From the NCBI RefSeq assembly GCF_004803405.1, contig NZ_SSXI01000116.1, forward strand, positions 716-64,715: a stretch of DNA of 64,000 bases, read 5' to 3'. How positions within the stretch are numbered: the stretch's first letter is position 1; each line of letters begins with the position of its first letter. Below are positions 17,019 to 25,683 of the stretch, piece by piece. The DNA is from Nocardioides sp. (GTDB lineage Bacteria; Actinomycetota; Actinomycetes; Propionibacteriales; Nocardioidaceae). A program made the position numbers and the translations under genes. The notes under the pieces were generated by a model that saw only the letters and a program-made list of their open reading frames with translations, was not told where the DNA came from and made no database searches.

Positions 17019-18218
17019 TCAGGTCACCTTCCCGTCGAAGTACGTTCCCCGAGTCTCGTACGAGGTGCTTCCGTACAGGTTGAAGTACGTGCCCTCCGCG
17101 GTCTCGTAGACCGAGGCGGGGTCGGCGATCGACCTGTTGTACTCGTCGATGGCTTTCGGGCTGTCGATCGGGACCGCGGGGACGACCGCAAGCTGCGGGA
17201 TGTTCAGTCCGTTCATCCACCGGTCGGACATGTCGGCGAGGAGCGTGCCGAGGATCGCGAAGTTGAAGGCGTAGGTGGCCTTGTAGGGGCCGCCGGACTT
17301 GACCTCTTCCACGGCCTGGGGGTCGCCGTTCACGCCGAACAGCGCCAGGTCGGGGTCCGAGCCGCGCCCGGCGGCGCGCAGGGCGGAGAGAGCGCCGAGG
17401 ACCAGGGTGTCGCCGCCGTCGACGACGTTGACGTCGGGGTCCTTCTGCAGGATGGAGGCCATCGCAGTGTTTCCCTGCTCCTGGGTCTCAGGGTTGCCGG
17501 GGATGTCCGCGACGATCTCCACGCCGGGAGGCTTGTTCGCCATCACCTCGCGCCAGCCCTTGTCACGGGGCGCCACAGCCTCGTTGTAGTCGAAGTTGAA
17601 GTGCACGAGCTTGGCCTCGTTGTTGAGGTTCTTCGCGATGTAGTCGAGCACGCCCTCGGCCTGCTGCTTGCCGATCTCGTATTGACTGGCCGTCATCTGC
17701 AGGTGCGAGGGCATGTTGAACGCGAAGGTGCCGATGCCCTGGTTGATCGCGTTCTTGAGCACCGGGACCTGCGCCGCGGGGTTCAGGTCCTGGACGAACA
17801 GCGCGCCGACCTGGCGCTGCAGGAAGGAGTTCATCTGGGAGACGGCCTTCGCGCTGTTGGACACGTTGACCGAGACGAAGGTTTCCAGGTCCAGGGGCCT
17901 GGCGGCGGTCTGGGCGGCATCGGCGAACTGCTTGATGGCGCCCTCGACCTGGACCATGCACAGGCCGAGCTGGAACCCCAGCGGCGACTTCTCCCCGGCC
18001 TCGTCGGAGCGGACGAACTTGTCGGTGGGTCGCGTCTTCGTCGGCGAACCCACGCCCGATGCGCTGTCGCCACCCGTATTCACGCCGGACGAGCACGCGC
18101 TGCTCAGGCTGACCACGGTCAGCCCCCCGAGCAACCCAGCCCCTGCCCGGAGAAGTGAGCGCCGGTCCATGCCGGCCTGTCGCCCGAGTCCGTTGTTCCC
18201 GTCCATGTCTGCCTCCAT
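17019..18218 (-). CDS. Sugar-type ABC transporter substrate-binding lipoprotein
   Basis: A 399-aa periplasmic-binding-like protein. The N-terminus has a twin-arginine-like DRRSLLRAGAGLLGG segment and a lipobox (LSSAC), so it is probably a Tat-exported lipoprotein. The body matches the LacI-related binding fold: VGALFVQDLNPAAQVPVL, GWREVMANKPPGV, DGGDTLVLGALSALRAAG and FGVNGDPQAVEEV. It delivers an unidentified small molecule to the fused permease-ATPase encoded directly downstream. ATG 18206 is an alternative start. Operator-like palindromes lie just upstream at 18248-18288. Confidence 0.85.
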   Translation of the reverse strand: MEADMDGNNGLGRQAGMDRRSLLRAGAGLLGGLTVVSLSSACSSGVNTGGDSASGVGSPTKTRPTDKFVRSDEAGEKSPLGFQLGLCMVQVEGAIKQFADAAQTAARPLDLETFVSVNVSNSAKAVSQMNSFLQRQVGALFVQDLNPAAQVPVLKNAINQGIGTFAFNMPSHLQMTASQYEIGKQQAEGVLDYIAKNLNNEAKLVHFNFDYNEAVAPRDKGWREVMANKPPGVEIVADIPGNPETQEQGNTAMASILQKDPDVNVVDGGDTLVLGALSALRAAGRGSDPDLALFGVNGDPQAVEEVKSGGPYKATYAFNFAILGTLLADMSDRWMNGLNIPQLAVVPAVPIDSPKAIDEYNRSIADPASVYETAEGTYFNLYGSTSYETRGTYFDGKVT

Positions 18219-18247
18219 GTTCGACCGGTGCCGGTATCGACGACCGT

Positions 18248-18263
18248 GTTAGCGCGCGCTAAC
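18248..18263. promoter_or_regulatory. LacI-type operator O1
   Basis: GTTAGCGCGCGCTAAC is a perfect 16-bp palindrome with a central CG, as bound by LacI-family dimers. It is 30 bp upstream of the binding-protein start codon, so it probably represses the importer operon. Confidence 0.7.
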
Positions 18264-18273
18264 GTCCGTCCCA

Positions 18274-18288
18274 TTAGAGCGCGCTACT
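18274..18288. promoter_or_regulatory. LacI-type operator O2
   Basis: TTAGAGCGCGCTACT shares the TTAG..GCGCGCTA core with O1 and O3 and lies 26 bp centre-to-centre from O1, on the importer side of the divergent region. Confidence 0.6.
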
Positions 18289-18364
18289 CTCGATGTGTCA
18301 ACGGTCACTTTTGGCCCGGCGTGAACCGTCCGTCCAGGGGTGCTGTGTCGCTCTCAACAGAACT

Positions 18365-18379
18365 GTTAGAGCGCGCTAC
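18365..18379. promoter_or_regulatory. LacI-type operator O3
   Basis: GTTAGAGCGCGCTAC repeats the O2 sequence 51 bp before the lacI-family start codon at 18430, consistent with autoregulation by the adjacent repressor. Confidence 0.6.
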
Positions 18380-18429
18380 CATCCCAGTGCGTGCTGTGCC
18401 AGCTGACGAGTGCAGAAACGGAGGACGCC

Positions 18430-19443
18430 ATGTCGGTTACCCAGGAGGACGTGGCAGTGCGGGCTGGTGTCTCACGCCCCTTGGTCAGTCTGGTGATGAG
18501 GAACTCTCCACGCGTCTCGCCGGAGAAGCGCGAAGCGGTGCTGCGCGCGGCTGAGGAGCTCGGCTATCGCCGCAACACGCATGCCGCGCAACTTGCAAGT
18601 CGACGAGCGATGATCCTGGGCCTGGCGCTGAACGAGCCCATGAACCCGGTCTACACCCGGGTGCTGAAGACGACCGAGACCCAAGCTGAGTCCGCCGGCT
18701 ACGGCCTGCTGCTCTCGGTGAACACCGTCGGCCCGGAGTTCGAGCGTGAGGGGGTCGGGCACCTGCTCGGCCACCGGGTCGACGGCATCATCCTGCTCGG
18801 GACGAACTTGTCGTCGCAGGAAGTCGCGGAGCTGTCCGAGCAGGTGCCCGTGGTGGTCGCCGGTCGCAGGGTGATGGGCGCCGACGTCGTCTCGATCGAC
18901 GACCGGGTCGGAGCAAACCTGGCCGTCCAGCATCTGATCGACCTCGGCCACCGCGACATCGCACATGTCGACGGCGGGCCAGGCCCGGGCGCCCGCATCC
19001 GCCGCCGCAGCTATGAGCACACGATGCGCAAGAACGGTCTCGCCCAGCACATCCGGATCGCCCGCGGTGACAACACCGAACCTGGGGGTGTGGTGGCGGC
19101 CGAGCAGCTGCTCGGGGGAGCGAACCCCCCCACGGCGATCTTCGCGTCGAACGACCTCGCCGCCATTGGGGTGCTCGCCGTCGCGCGGAGCCACGGACTG
19201 GCGGTCCCCGACGACGTCTCGGTGGTCGGGTTCGACAACACTCCGCTCAGCGGGTTCGCCTACGTCAACCTGACCACGGTCAACCAGCCACCGGAGGTCG
19301 GAGCGGCAGCCGTGGACATGCTGATCGAGCGGATCGACGACCCGGCGAAGCCGGTGACGACGCAACTGTTCAAGCCCGAACTGGTCGTCCGCGGGACGAC
19401 GGCACCACTGGGCCGGGCCGACACCGCCGTTCGCGGAGTGTGA
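18430..19443 (+). CDS. LacI family transcriptional regulator
   Basis: A 337-aa repressor with an N-terminal HTH ([20 protein letters not shown]) and hinge helix region ([19 protein letters not shown]), then the periplasmic-binding-like ligand domain ([65 protein letters not shown]). ATG 18430 follows GGAGGACGCC. It is divergent from the ABC importer operon, and three matching palindromes lie between them, so it most likely controls that operon and itself in response to the transported compound. A ligase gene follows 23 bp after its stop. Confidence 0.9.
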   Translation: MSVTQEDVAVRAGVSRPLVSLVMRNSPRVSPEKREAVLRAAEELGYRRNTHAAQLASRRAMILGLALNEPMNPVYTRVLKTTETQAESAGYGLLLSVNTVGPEFEREGVGHLLGHRVDGIILLGTNLSSQEVAELSEQVPVVVAGRRVMGADVVSIDDRVGANLAVQHLIDLGHRDIAHVDGGPGPGARIRRRSYEHTMRKNGLAQHIRIARGDNTEPGGVVAAEQLLGGANPPTAIFASNDLAAIGVLAVARSHGLAVPDDVSVVGFDNTPLSGFAYVNLTTVNQPPEVGAAAVDMLIERIDDPAKPVTTQLFKPELVVRGTTAPLGRADTAVRGV

Positions 19444-19466
19444 AGCCGACAGCTCGAGGAGGAACC

Positions 19467-21083
19467 ATGGAGTCCTACGCCAACGGAGAGACCAGTCCGG
19501 CATTGCTGGAGGAGACGATCGGGGCGAACTTCGAACGAACCGTGGCCGCGCATCCGACCCGGGAGGCGCTCGTCGAGATCGCCAGCGGCCGGCGGTGGAC
19601 GTGGGCGGAGCTCGACGCCGACGTGAACCGGCTGGCCCGGGGCCTGATCGCGGCCGGGGTCGCCAAGGGCGACCGGGTCGGCATCTGGGCGCCGAACTGC
19701 GCGGAGTGGACGCTGACCCAGTACGCCACCGCGAAGGTCGGGGCGATCCTGGTCAACGTCAACCCGGCCTACCGCACCCACGAGTTCAGCTACGCGGTCA
19801 ACCAGAGCGGGCTGAGCCTGCTGATCGCGGCGACCAGCTTCAAGACCAGCGAGTACCGCAGCATGGTCGAGGAGACACGCGACCAGTGTCCGACGCTCGA
19901 GCGCGTCGCGTACCTCGACACCGACGACTGGGACGCGCTGGTGGCCGAGGGTGAGCCGCTGCCCGACGACGCCGTTGCCGAGCGGATGTCCACCCTCGAG
20001 CCGTCGGATCCGGTCAACATCCAGTACACCTCCGGGACGACCGGCTTCCCCAAGGGCGCGACCCTGAGCCACCGGAACATCCTGAACAACGGGTTCATCA
20101 CCACCGAGCTGATCAACTTCACCGAGCAGGACCGGCTCTGCATCCCGGTGCCCTTCTACCACTGCTTCGGCATGGTGATGGGCAACCTCGGGTGCACCAC
20201 CCACGGCGCCACCATGGTGATCCCGGCGCCGGGATTCGACCCGGAGATCACGCTGCGCACGATCGCCGAGGAGCGCTGCACCGGCGTGTATGGCGTCCCG
20301 ACCATGTTCATCGCCATGCAGAACCACCCGAGCTTCGCGGACCACGACCTCTCCAACCTGCGCACCGGGATCATGGCCGGGTCGCTGTGCCCGGTGGAGG
20401 TGATGAAGCGGTGCATCGAGGAGATGCATATGGAGGAGGTGGCGATCTGTTACGGCATGACCGAGACCTCGCCCGTCTCCACCCAGACCCGCGCTGACGA
20501 CGACCTCGACCGGCGTACCACCACCATCGGGAGGGTGCACCCGCACGTCGAGATCAAGGTGGTCGACTCACTGACGGGCCAGACGGTGGAGCGCGGCGAG
20601 ATCGGGGAGCTCTGCACCCGCGGCTACTCCGTCATGCTCGGCTACTGGAACGAGTCGGAGAAGACCCGCGAAGCGATCGACGACGAGGGCTGGATGCACA
20701 CCGGTGACCTGGCCGAGATGCGCGAGGACGGCTACCTCACGATCGTCGGCCGGATCAAGGACATGGTGATCCGCGGCGGGGAGAACGTCTACCCGCGCGA
20801 GATCGAGGAATTCCTGTACGCCCATCCCGACATCGAGGACGTGCAGGTGGTCGGGGTCCCGGACGAGAAGTACGGCGAGGAGCTCTGCGCCTGGATCAAG
20901 ATGAAGGCAGATGCGGAGCCGCTGGACGCAGAGGGTGTCCGTGCATTCGCCACCGGCAAGCTCGCGCACTACAAGATCCCGCGCTACGTGATGGTTGTCG
21001 ACGAGTTCCCGATGACCGTCACCGGAAAGATCCGCAAGGTCGAGATGCGGGAGATGTCGGCCGCCGAGCTCGGCCTCGCCTGA
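19467..21083 (+). CDS. AMP-binding acyl-CoA ligase (FadD-like)
   Basis: A 538-aa adenylate-forming enzyme: P-loop [28 protein letters not shown] (A5), [11 protein letters not shown] (A7), [21 protein letters not shown] (A8 hinge) and a late Lys in [12 protein letters not shown] (A10). It activates a carboxylic acid to acyl-AMP and then acyl-CoA; this subgroup mostly acts on medium- to long-chain fatty acids. ATG 19467 is preceded by GGAGGAACC; a frame opening 27 bp earlier lacks this site. It lies downstream of lacI in the same direction, so it may be expressed with it. The C-terminus ends in AAELGLA. Confidence 0.9.
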   Translation: MESYANGETSPALLEETIGANFERTVAAHPTREALVEIASGRRWTWAELDADVNRLARGLIAAGVAKGDRVGIWAPNCAEWTLTQYATAKVGAILVNVNPAYRTHEFSYAVNQSGLSLLIAATSFKTSEYRSMVEETRDQCPTLERVAYLDTDDWDALVAEGEPLPDDAVAERMSTLEPSDPVNIQYTSGTTGFPKGATLSHRNILNNGFITTELINFTEQDRLCIPVPFYHCFGMVMGNLGCTTHGATMVIPAPGFDPEITLRTIAEERCTGVYGVPTMFIAMQNHPSFADHDLSNLRTGIMAGSLCPVEVMKRCIEEMHMEEVAICYGMTETSPVSTQTRADDDLDRRTTTIGRVHPHVEIKVVDSLTGQTVERGEIGELCTRGYSVMLGYWNESEKTREAIDDEGWMHTGDLAEMREDGYLTIVGRIKDMVIRGGENVYPREIEEFLYAHPDIEDVQVVGVPDEKYGEELCAWIKMKADAEPLDAEGVRAFATGKLAHYKIPRYVMVVDEFPMTVTGKIRKVEMREMSAAELGLA

Positions 21084-21210
21084 CGTCGCTGCGCCGGCAT
21101 CGGAAGGCTGTTGGTTCGGCGTAGGGCGACGTACTGCGCTGTCGCCCCGCGGTTCGGGTGCTGCACGGATCCGTCCGGCCCTTCGACGGGCACGGGCTAG
21201 CGTGGGGAGC

Positions 21211-21390
21211 ATGCCGAATCGCCTGGCGTCTGCGACGAGCCCGTACTTGCTTCAGCATGCTCAGAACCCCGTCGACTGGTGGGAGTGGGGCCCGGAGGCG
21301 TTCGCGGAGGCGCGTCGCCGCAACGTGCCGATCCTGCTCAGCGTCGGGACGCCGCCTGCCACTGGTGCCACGAGGTCGACCGATCGACGG
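21211..21390 (+). pseudogene. N-terminal fragment of a DUF255 thioredoxin-domain protein, frameshifted
   Basis: From ATG 21211 the sequence reads [27 protein letters not shown] and continues to NVPILLSVG, the highly conserved start of DUF255 (YyaL/SPATA20-like) proteins. One base is then missing: after GTCGGG the next bases are ACGCCGCCTGCCACTGGTGCCACGAG, where the family has G-Y-A-A-C-H-W-C-H. The +1 frame restores AACHWCHE. Homology ends shortly afterwards (about 21390), so more than 90% of the roughly 600-aa protein is absent. It sits at the left flank of an accessory cassette. Confidence 0.8.
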
Positions 21391-21554
21391 CTGTCAGCGG
21401 ATCTAGACGAAAACCACAGGTCAGGGCGGGTACGGCGGCTCGCGCTGCTTCACGTTGTCCCGTCGTTGGACGCCGACTCCGCGGCCTCGTGTATCACTCT
21501 CTTGTATCACTCGGCGGCTAGTCGAACCCGCCAGCTTGCGCTGCCGCGTGTCGG

Positions 21555-22214
21555 TTACCGCGCCGCGAAGCCGTGCGGTCCGTTGAGCCGCATCAGTGCG
21601 CCAAATCGGTCGATACCTGCCATCGCTCCTCTGATGCTGCGATCGCCTTCGGCCGCCTTGATGGCGCGCGCGAGATTCGGACGATCCGTATGCAGGGAGC
21701 GCGCCAGCTCGGCAACCGATGCGCCTGGGTCGGCATCCGGCAGGTTGCCCAGCCGCGAGAACGCAGCCAGCCCGAACTTAAGTGAGTGGCGGGCTTGCTG
21801 CAGTTCGGCGTCCGCAGCCTCGCGCAGGAGCCAAGCCTGAGCGATGTGGGCGGCAATGGCGGGGAATGGCGCGATCTCTGGCGTCTCGATCCCGGCGACA
21901 AGCTTCTCGTCCGTGCCGCCGAACTCAGCCGCCAGTTCATGAACCCATTCCGAGTACTTCGAGTACGCGTCCAGCACATTGTAAGTGTGTGTGGCGTCGA
22001 TCGCGCCGCCCGGCAAGGTGCGGATGATCTTCGATTCCTTGGCGCCAACTTCTTCTGGAATGAGGGCGACGACTCGGTCGCGCCAGCCGGCTACAGTACG
22101 AGCGCCCCCATTGCTCAGGCTCTGAGACAAGAACAGTCGGCGGGTGTCCGCTGTGACTTCCGACGACTCGTCGGTTTCGAAGAGGTAGATCCGAGGCGAT
22201 CCTGTGGGACCCAC
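21555..22214 (-). CDS. Unrecognised protein with a C-terminal HTH-like segment
   Basis: A 219-aa frame from GTG 22214; I do not recognise the family. Near the C-terminus, [20 protein letters not shown] followed by AIKAAEGD looks like a helix-turn-helix ([22 protein letters not shown]), so a DNA-binding role is plausible. The central part is alpha-helical ([40 protein letters not shown]). The upstream minus-strand frame (22115-22447) overlaps it by 100 bp in another frame. Either two overlapping genes exist, or one gene of about 300 codons has been broken by a frameshift near 22200. It is divergent from the three-gene cassette starting at 22585. Confidence 0.5.
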   Translation of the reverse strand: MGPTGSPRIYLFETDESSEVTADTRRLFLSQSLSNGGARTVAGWRDRVVALIPEEVGAKESKIIRTLPGGAIDATHTYNVLDAYSKYSEWVHELAAEFGGTDEKLVAGIETPEIAPFPAIAAHIAQAWLLREAADAELQQARHSLKFGLAAFSRLGNLPDADPGASVAELARSLHTDRPNLARAIKAAEGDRSIRGAMAGIDRFGALMRLNGPHGFAAR

Positions 22215-22447
22215 TCGAAGTCATCGCCAACGGAGATCGCTCCTTCGTACAGCACGCGAGCGCCGGTTGCGGTCTGCCATGCGAGGACCCTTCCCCTCTC
22301 GGAGATATAGCCAGCGAGGACGTCCGTGGTCTCTTCGTCCTCGGTGGCGGCGAGAGCGGCGCGTCTGCGGAGTCCCTGACTTCGATTGCGTGCCGGAGGG
22401 CCAGCGCCCTCTCCAAGGTCAGCGTGTGTCATGTGTACACATGACAC
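22115..22447 (-). CDS. Unrecognised small protein, possibly the N-terminal part of the downstream frame
   Basis: A 110-aa frame beginning at GTG 22447, or at ATG 22432 inside the palindrome at 22426-22447. It contains TTDVLAGYISERGRVLAW and [19 protein letters not shown]. Beyond about residue 80 the composition becomes basic and Ser-rich, as expected when a frame runs past a frameshift; the neighbouring frame continues with [20 protein letters not shown] single gene spanning 21555-22447 with one frameshift is my preferred reading, but an overlap of two genes cannot be excluded. Confidence 0.4.
   Translation of the reverse strand: MSCVHMTHADLGEGAGPPARNRSQGLRRRAALAATEDEETTDVLAGYISERGRVLAWQTATGARVLYEGAISVGDDFEWVPQDRLGSTSSKPTSRRKSQRTPADCSCLRA
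22426..22447. promoter_or_regulatory. Perfect 22-bp palindrome, probable operator of the accessory cassette
   Basis: gtgtcatgtgtacacatgac plus ac at the end: the left 11 bases are the exact reverse complement of the right 11. It covers the start codons of the minus-strand gene and lies about 140 bp before the plus-strand cassette, an ideal position for an autoregulatory operator of the divergent pair. No second copy was noticed in the window. Confidence 0.65.
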
Positions 22448-22584
22448 GGATGGTGATGCTTCGCTGTGTCGCGACGAGCTTGGAGTCCTCGCCTAGCCAG
22501 TTGGACCTCGCGAGGGGAGGTCGCGAGGTACTGTCGGAGCCGAGGTGTATGTAAGTAGTATGCAACTCGAAAGGGGGTTTGCCT

Positions 22585-23406
22585 GTGACCACTAGCGCGA
22601 TCGCCACTGGCGAACGCTTTATCCTCGCGCGCCCCACCATTGAGGTCGCGGCTGCTGAGATCCGCCTGACAAGCGCCGTAGGCGCAGCGGCGGAAGAGGT
22701 CGCTCTCTCGCTACGCGATGCACTTCGTAGTACTGGGCTGGCCTTCAAGGTCATGAACCCCGCGGCCCGCCAGGAGGTCGCCGTCTCGATGTCTCCGACT
22801 GGCGGCCAAGCTGTGCAGGGTACGTCGGTACAGGGCTGGGTATTCAATGACGAGGCAGCACAGATGCAGGTCACCTGGCTGCCTGACCTGTTGCTAGTTC
22901 AGAGCAGCTCCTACACCCATTTCAGTGATACCTTGAAGCCCGTTCTCGAGGCTGCATTGACCTGGCTCGATGAGAACGCGCACGCGCAGCTACGTACGCG
23001 CGCCGGGTTGCGGTACGTGAACCGCCTGGTCGATGAGGCGGCACTTGCTCCGCGAGCGTGGCAAGGACGTGTTCAGGACTGGCTGCTCGGGCCAGTCGTC
23101 GCAGGGCTGTGGGCCGAACGTGTCGAACAGGCCCACCAGCAGCTTCATCTGCGAAACGCGGACTCCACGAGCACGGTGTTGCGCCACGGGCCGTTCCGGG
23201 ACGCCGCAGCGCGCAACAGGTTCAGCTATCTGGTGGATCTGGACGTGTTTGATGCCAGCACCGAGCCGTTCGCCGCGTCCAGTGCGCTGGAACTGCTAAC
23301 CCGCCTCAATCACACGGCGGCAACAGTGTTCCGTGAAACGCTCACTCCCGAGTTCCTTGAGCGACTCGGCATCGCATTCGGTTCGGCAGAGGGGGATGAA
23401 CGATGA
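22585..23406 (+). CDS. TIGR04255-like family protein
   Basis: A 273-aa protein. It resembles the sporadically distributed TIGR04255 family in its sizes and blocks: VFNDEAAQMQVTWLPDLLLVQ, YTHFSDTLKPVLEAALTWL, then GLRYVNRLVDE (the most typical block) and FSYLVDLDVFDAS, ending with LNHTAATVFRETLTPEFLERLG. Function in the family is unknown. GTG 22585 follows GAAAGGGGG at a good distance. It is the first gene of a three-gene operon, and its stop overlaps the next start (ATGA, 23403-23406). The patchy family distribution and neighbouring relaxase remnant point to an acquired cassette. Confidence 0.65.
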   Translation: MTTSAIATGERFILARPTIEVAAAEIRLTSAVGAAAEEVALSLRDALRSTGLAFKVMNPAARQEVAVSMSPTGGQAVQGTSVQGWVFNDEAAQMQVTWLPDLLLVQSSSYTHFSDTLKPVLEAALTWLDENAHAQLRTRAGLRYVNRLVDEAALAPRAWQGRVQDWLLGPVVAGLWAERVEQAHQQLHLRNADSTSTVLRHGPFRDAAARNRFSYLVDLDVFDASTEPFAASSALELLTRLNHTAATVFRETLTPEFLERLGIAFGSAEGDER

Positions 23407-24203
23407 CTGCCAAGGTTCTCGCCGCTTCAGGAGCTCCAACGGCGGGCGACGTCACGGAGCCGCTGCCTTGGGACGTGCCCGCCGTTCCGGAGGATCCGAC
23501 TTACCTCGAACTTGGCACAGTCACCAATCCGGCGCTGCGTGACGTCCTTGCTCACTTTGCATTGGAGAGTGAACCGTCGCTTTGCCTCTCCGAAACCCTC
23601 CCCGGAGCGGTGGTTCTTCGTCGCGCTATGAACAGATCCATCGATCAGCACATTCGCGTGTTTGTCAGCGGTAGTGCAGCGGACCTCCGTCCACAGCTCC
23701 AGGTGCTGCGGTGGCTTGCATCGACGAGCGGCGAACTCTTGCAGACCGACGCAGGCGCGTGGGTCGCCGGCCAGCCCGAAGCGGCCGATGACCTATCGGG
23801 TGCCCAGGCCGACGTGGCAGTGCCTACCCGCGCAAGCGACGTCGTTGAGGTCGTCGAGTGGTTGGCTCAGCAGCTCGACGTCCCCGACGGAGACATCATC
23901 CAGGCTGCGAAGATCAAGCGCCGGAATTGGCACAACTGGAAGAACGGTCGTCGCCCACGCCTTGAGACCCAAGGTCAGCTATGGGCCCTGCTCAACAGTG
24001 TTCGAGCGCTCAGCGACATGTTCGAGAACGGTCCCGCGTCCTGGTTCAAGGAGGGTGGTGTCGACAGGCGCGCCTTGCTGACATCCGGCCAGCACCGCAA
24101 GCTCGTCCAGGAAGCGCTGAAGGATGCTGCGATGCGCGGCGAGCTCACCAACGAGTCCAGACGTAAGGGCAGGCAGAAGACGGCTGCGGGATTCTTCGAG
24201 TAG
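23403..24203 (+). CDS. Unrecognised protein with HTH-like centre (cassette gene 2)
   Basis: A 266-aa protein with no family I can name. Residues about 150-200 (VEVVEWLAQQLDVPDGDIIQ, AAKIKRRNWHNWKNGRRPR) form a helix-turn-helix-like segment in which the WHNWKNG turn resembles Xre-type DNA-binding proteins or toxin-antitoxin partners. The C-terminus is basic (ESRRKGRQKTAAGFFE). Translational coupling to the TIGR04255-like gene (ATGA overlap) and tight spacing to the next gene suggest the three products act together. A regulatory or antitoxin-like role is only an inference. Confidence 0.6.
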   Translation: MTAKVLAASGAPTAGDVTEPLPWDVPAVPEDPTYLELGTVTNPALRDVLAHFALESEPSLCLSETLPGAVVLRRAMNRSIDQHIRVFVSGSAADLRPQLQVLRWLASTSGELLQTDAGAWVAGQPEAADDLSGAQADVAVPTRASDVVEVVEWLAQQLDVPDGDIIQAAKIKRRNWHNWKNGRRPRLETQGQLWALLNSVRALSDMFENGPASWFKEGGVDRRALLTSGQHRKLVQEALKDAAMRGELTNESRRKGRQKTAAGFFE

Positions 24204-24211
24204 GTCCCTTG

Positions 24212-25084
24212 ATGAGCTCTCGCCCCGATCTTGCCCTGCTGAGCGACTTCGTCCCGCCATGGACGCCCGAGCAGGTCGCAGCGCTCGATGATTGGCGCCA
24301 AGGCGACCTCCTGCCGTGTCCTCCACTGATCTGGTCAACAACCGCGACCTCGCCGGATCCCGTGACCGGTCAGCCGGCGCAAGACGGGGGTCTGGTGCCC
24401 TGGCCCAGCCCGCTCCCTAAGTACGGAATCATCACCAGCCAGACCTGTGACGTCTGCGCCAAGGGTCCGGGGGAGCGAGCCCCTTTTGTTCAGGTCAGCC
24501 CAGTCGTGCAAGTTGCCGACGCCACCAGAGATCAGTGGAACGAGCTCGTTGCTGGACAGATCGTAGATCGGTACGGACTGACGGGGAAGAAGCTCCGGTC
24601 GAAGTGGGCGGCAGACCTGCGGGTGAGCTTTCCGGTGAGCAAGGCCGTTCTATTGGGCGCAACGCCCGTCAGGGGTTTCGCAACACCAGAGCAGGCGGTG
24701 GAGTTCGGTGCCCACCTCGCGCACCGTGCGGGTCGGCCAGCCCTGCACGACTTCTTCCTGGACGTCGTTCAGCCCGATATCGAGGCGGCCATCAAGGCGT
24801 CGGCGAAGAAGGGCACAGGCTGGTGGTCGAAGGTTGAGGAGGTGCGCCTCGACATTCGAGGTGACGACCTCGCGCCAAAGTTCTTTCGCCTTGTAGTGGT
24901 GACTTCATCTGTTCTCTCTCCAGACGAGCACGATCAATGGATCCAGCTCGGTGTGAGCTTCAAGAAACGGGCCAGAGCACAGGGCATCAAGATCGGGACC
25001 ACTGTTGTCTCTCCGATCGATGACCTGGCCGCGCGTGTGTACCGCGACACCGTCGAACTCAGCGTCCCGAGTCTTCGCCGTTGA
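24212..25084 (+). CDS. Unrecognised protein (cassette gene 3)
   Basis: A 290-aa protein starting at ATG 24212, 8 bp after the stop of gene 2; TTG 24209 is possible. A notable block is KYGIITSQTCDVCAKGPGE, where I-T-S-Q-T-C-D-V resembles the Q-(D/T)-C-D-L segment of uncharacterised proteins in sporadic genomic islands. Further segments are WWSKVEEVRLDIRGDD and FFRLVVVTSSVLSPDEHDQW. No catalytic motif or membrane segment is evident. The three-gene arrangement is compact and ends here, followed by a relaxase remnant on the opposite strand. Confidence 0.6.
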   Translation: MSSRPDLALLSDFVPPWTPEQVAALDDWRQGDLLPCPPLIWSTTATSPDPVTGQPAQDGGLVPWPSPLPKYGIITSQTCDVCAKGPGERAPFVQVSPVVQVADATRDQWNELVAGQIVDRYGLTGKKLRSKWAADLRVSFPVSKAVLLGATPVRGFATPEQAVEFGAHLAHRAGRPALHDFFLDVVQPDIEAAIKASAKKGTGWWSKVEEVRLDIRGDDLAPKFFRLVVVTSSVLSPDEHDQWIQLGVSFKKRARAQGIKIGTTVVSPIDDLAARVYRDTVELSVPSLRR

Positions 25085-25129
25085 CGTGGCGCGGCGTTGC
25101 CAGGGTGCTTCGATCTGTGCGCTGCATCC

Positions 25130-25551
25130 TCACGCGGGCCGGCGCGCTCGCTTGGGTTGAGGGAGCAGATCGGTGATGGTCGGCTCCTCTCGGTGCGGCG
25201 AGAGCAATGCCTCCATTGCCGCCTCGGCCAGTGCCTCGGGATGCAGCGCCGAGGCGAGCGACCAGTCTTCGGGCCGTTGACGGTGACCTCGACGAACCGC
25301 ACACCCTTTTCGTCCGTCCGCAGTCGCCTCTTCGCGGTGCCGGTCTCGACGTCGTAGCCGGCGACCCAGCGTTCGTACGTCTCGCCGCTCATGTCCGTTC
25401 GAGGACTGACCCCGTCCGAGGTGCCGACCATGCGCATGGCGATGCCCGTGCCGTCGGTGAGGTAGTAGTCGTCTGCACGCGAGCGGTCGGCCTCGACATA
25501 GTGCCGAGCGGCGGCTGCTGCGCCGCGGTAGACCTTCATCCCGCCATGCAC
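25130..25551 (-). pseudogene. MobF-type (TrwC-like) relaxase, N-terminal fragment, frameshifted
   Basis: From GTG 25551 (or ATG 25539) the frame reads MKVYRGAAAAARHYVEADRS, DDYYLTDGTGIA, YERWVAGYDVETGTAKRRL and VRFVEVTVNGPKT, the conserved start of actinobacterial conjugative relaxases. About 25264 one base is missing relative to the family (AAGACTGGTCG where AAGACCTGGTCG is expected). The next frame then resumes the family pattern W-S-L-A-x-A-L-H-P-E, followed by a non-relaxase tail ending at 25130. Helicase and remaining nickase parts are absent, so this is a dead remnant marking former mobile DNA beside the cassette. Confidence 0.75.
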
Positions 25552-25683
25552 CCCGGATCACCTCCTCGGCAACCGTCGACAACCACGAAACCGCAGGTCA
25601 GGGGTGCGTTGGGGCCTGTCCCGCTACGAAACTTCGTAGCATGCGTGCCGGCTCCACTTCCGGCTCACTTCGGACCTATCCTG

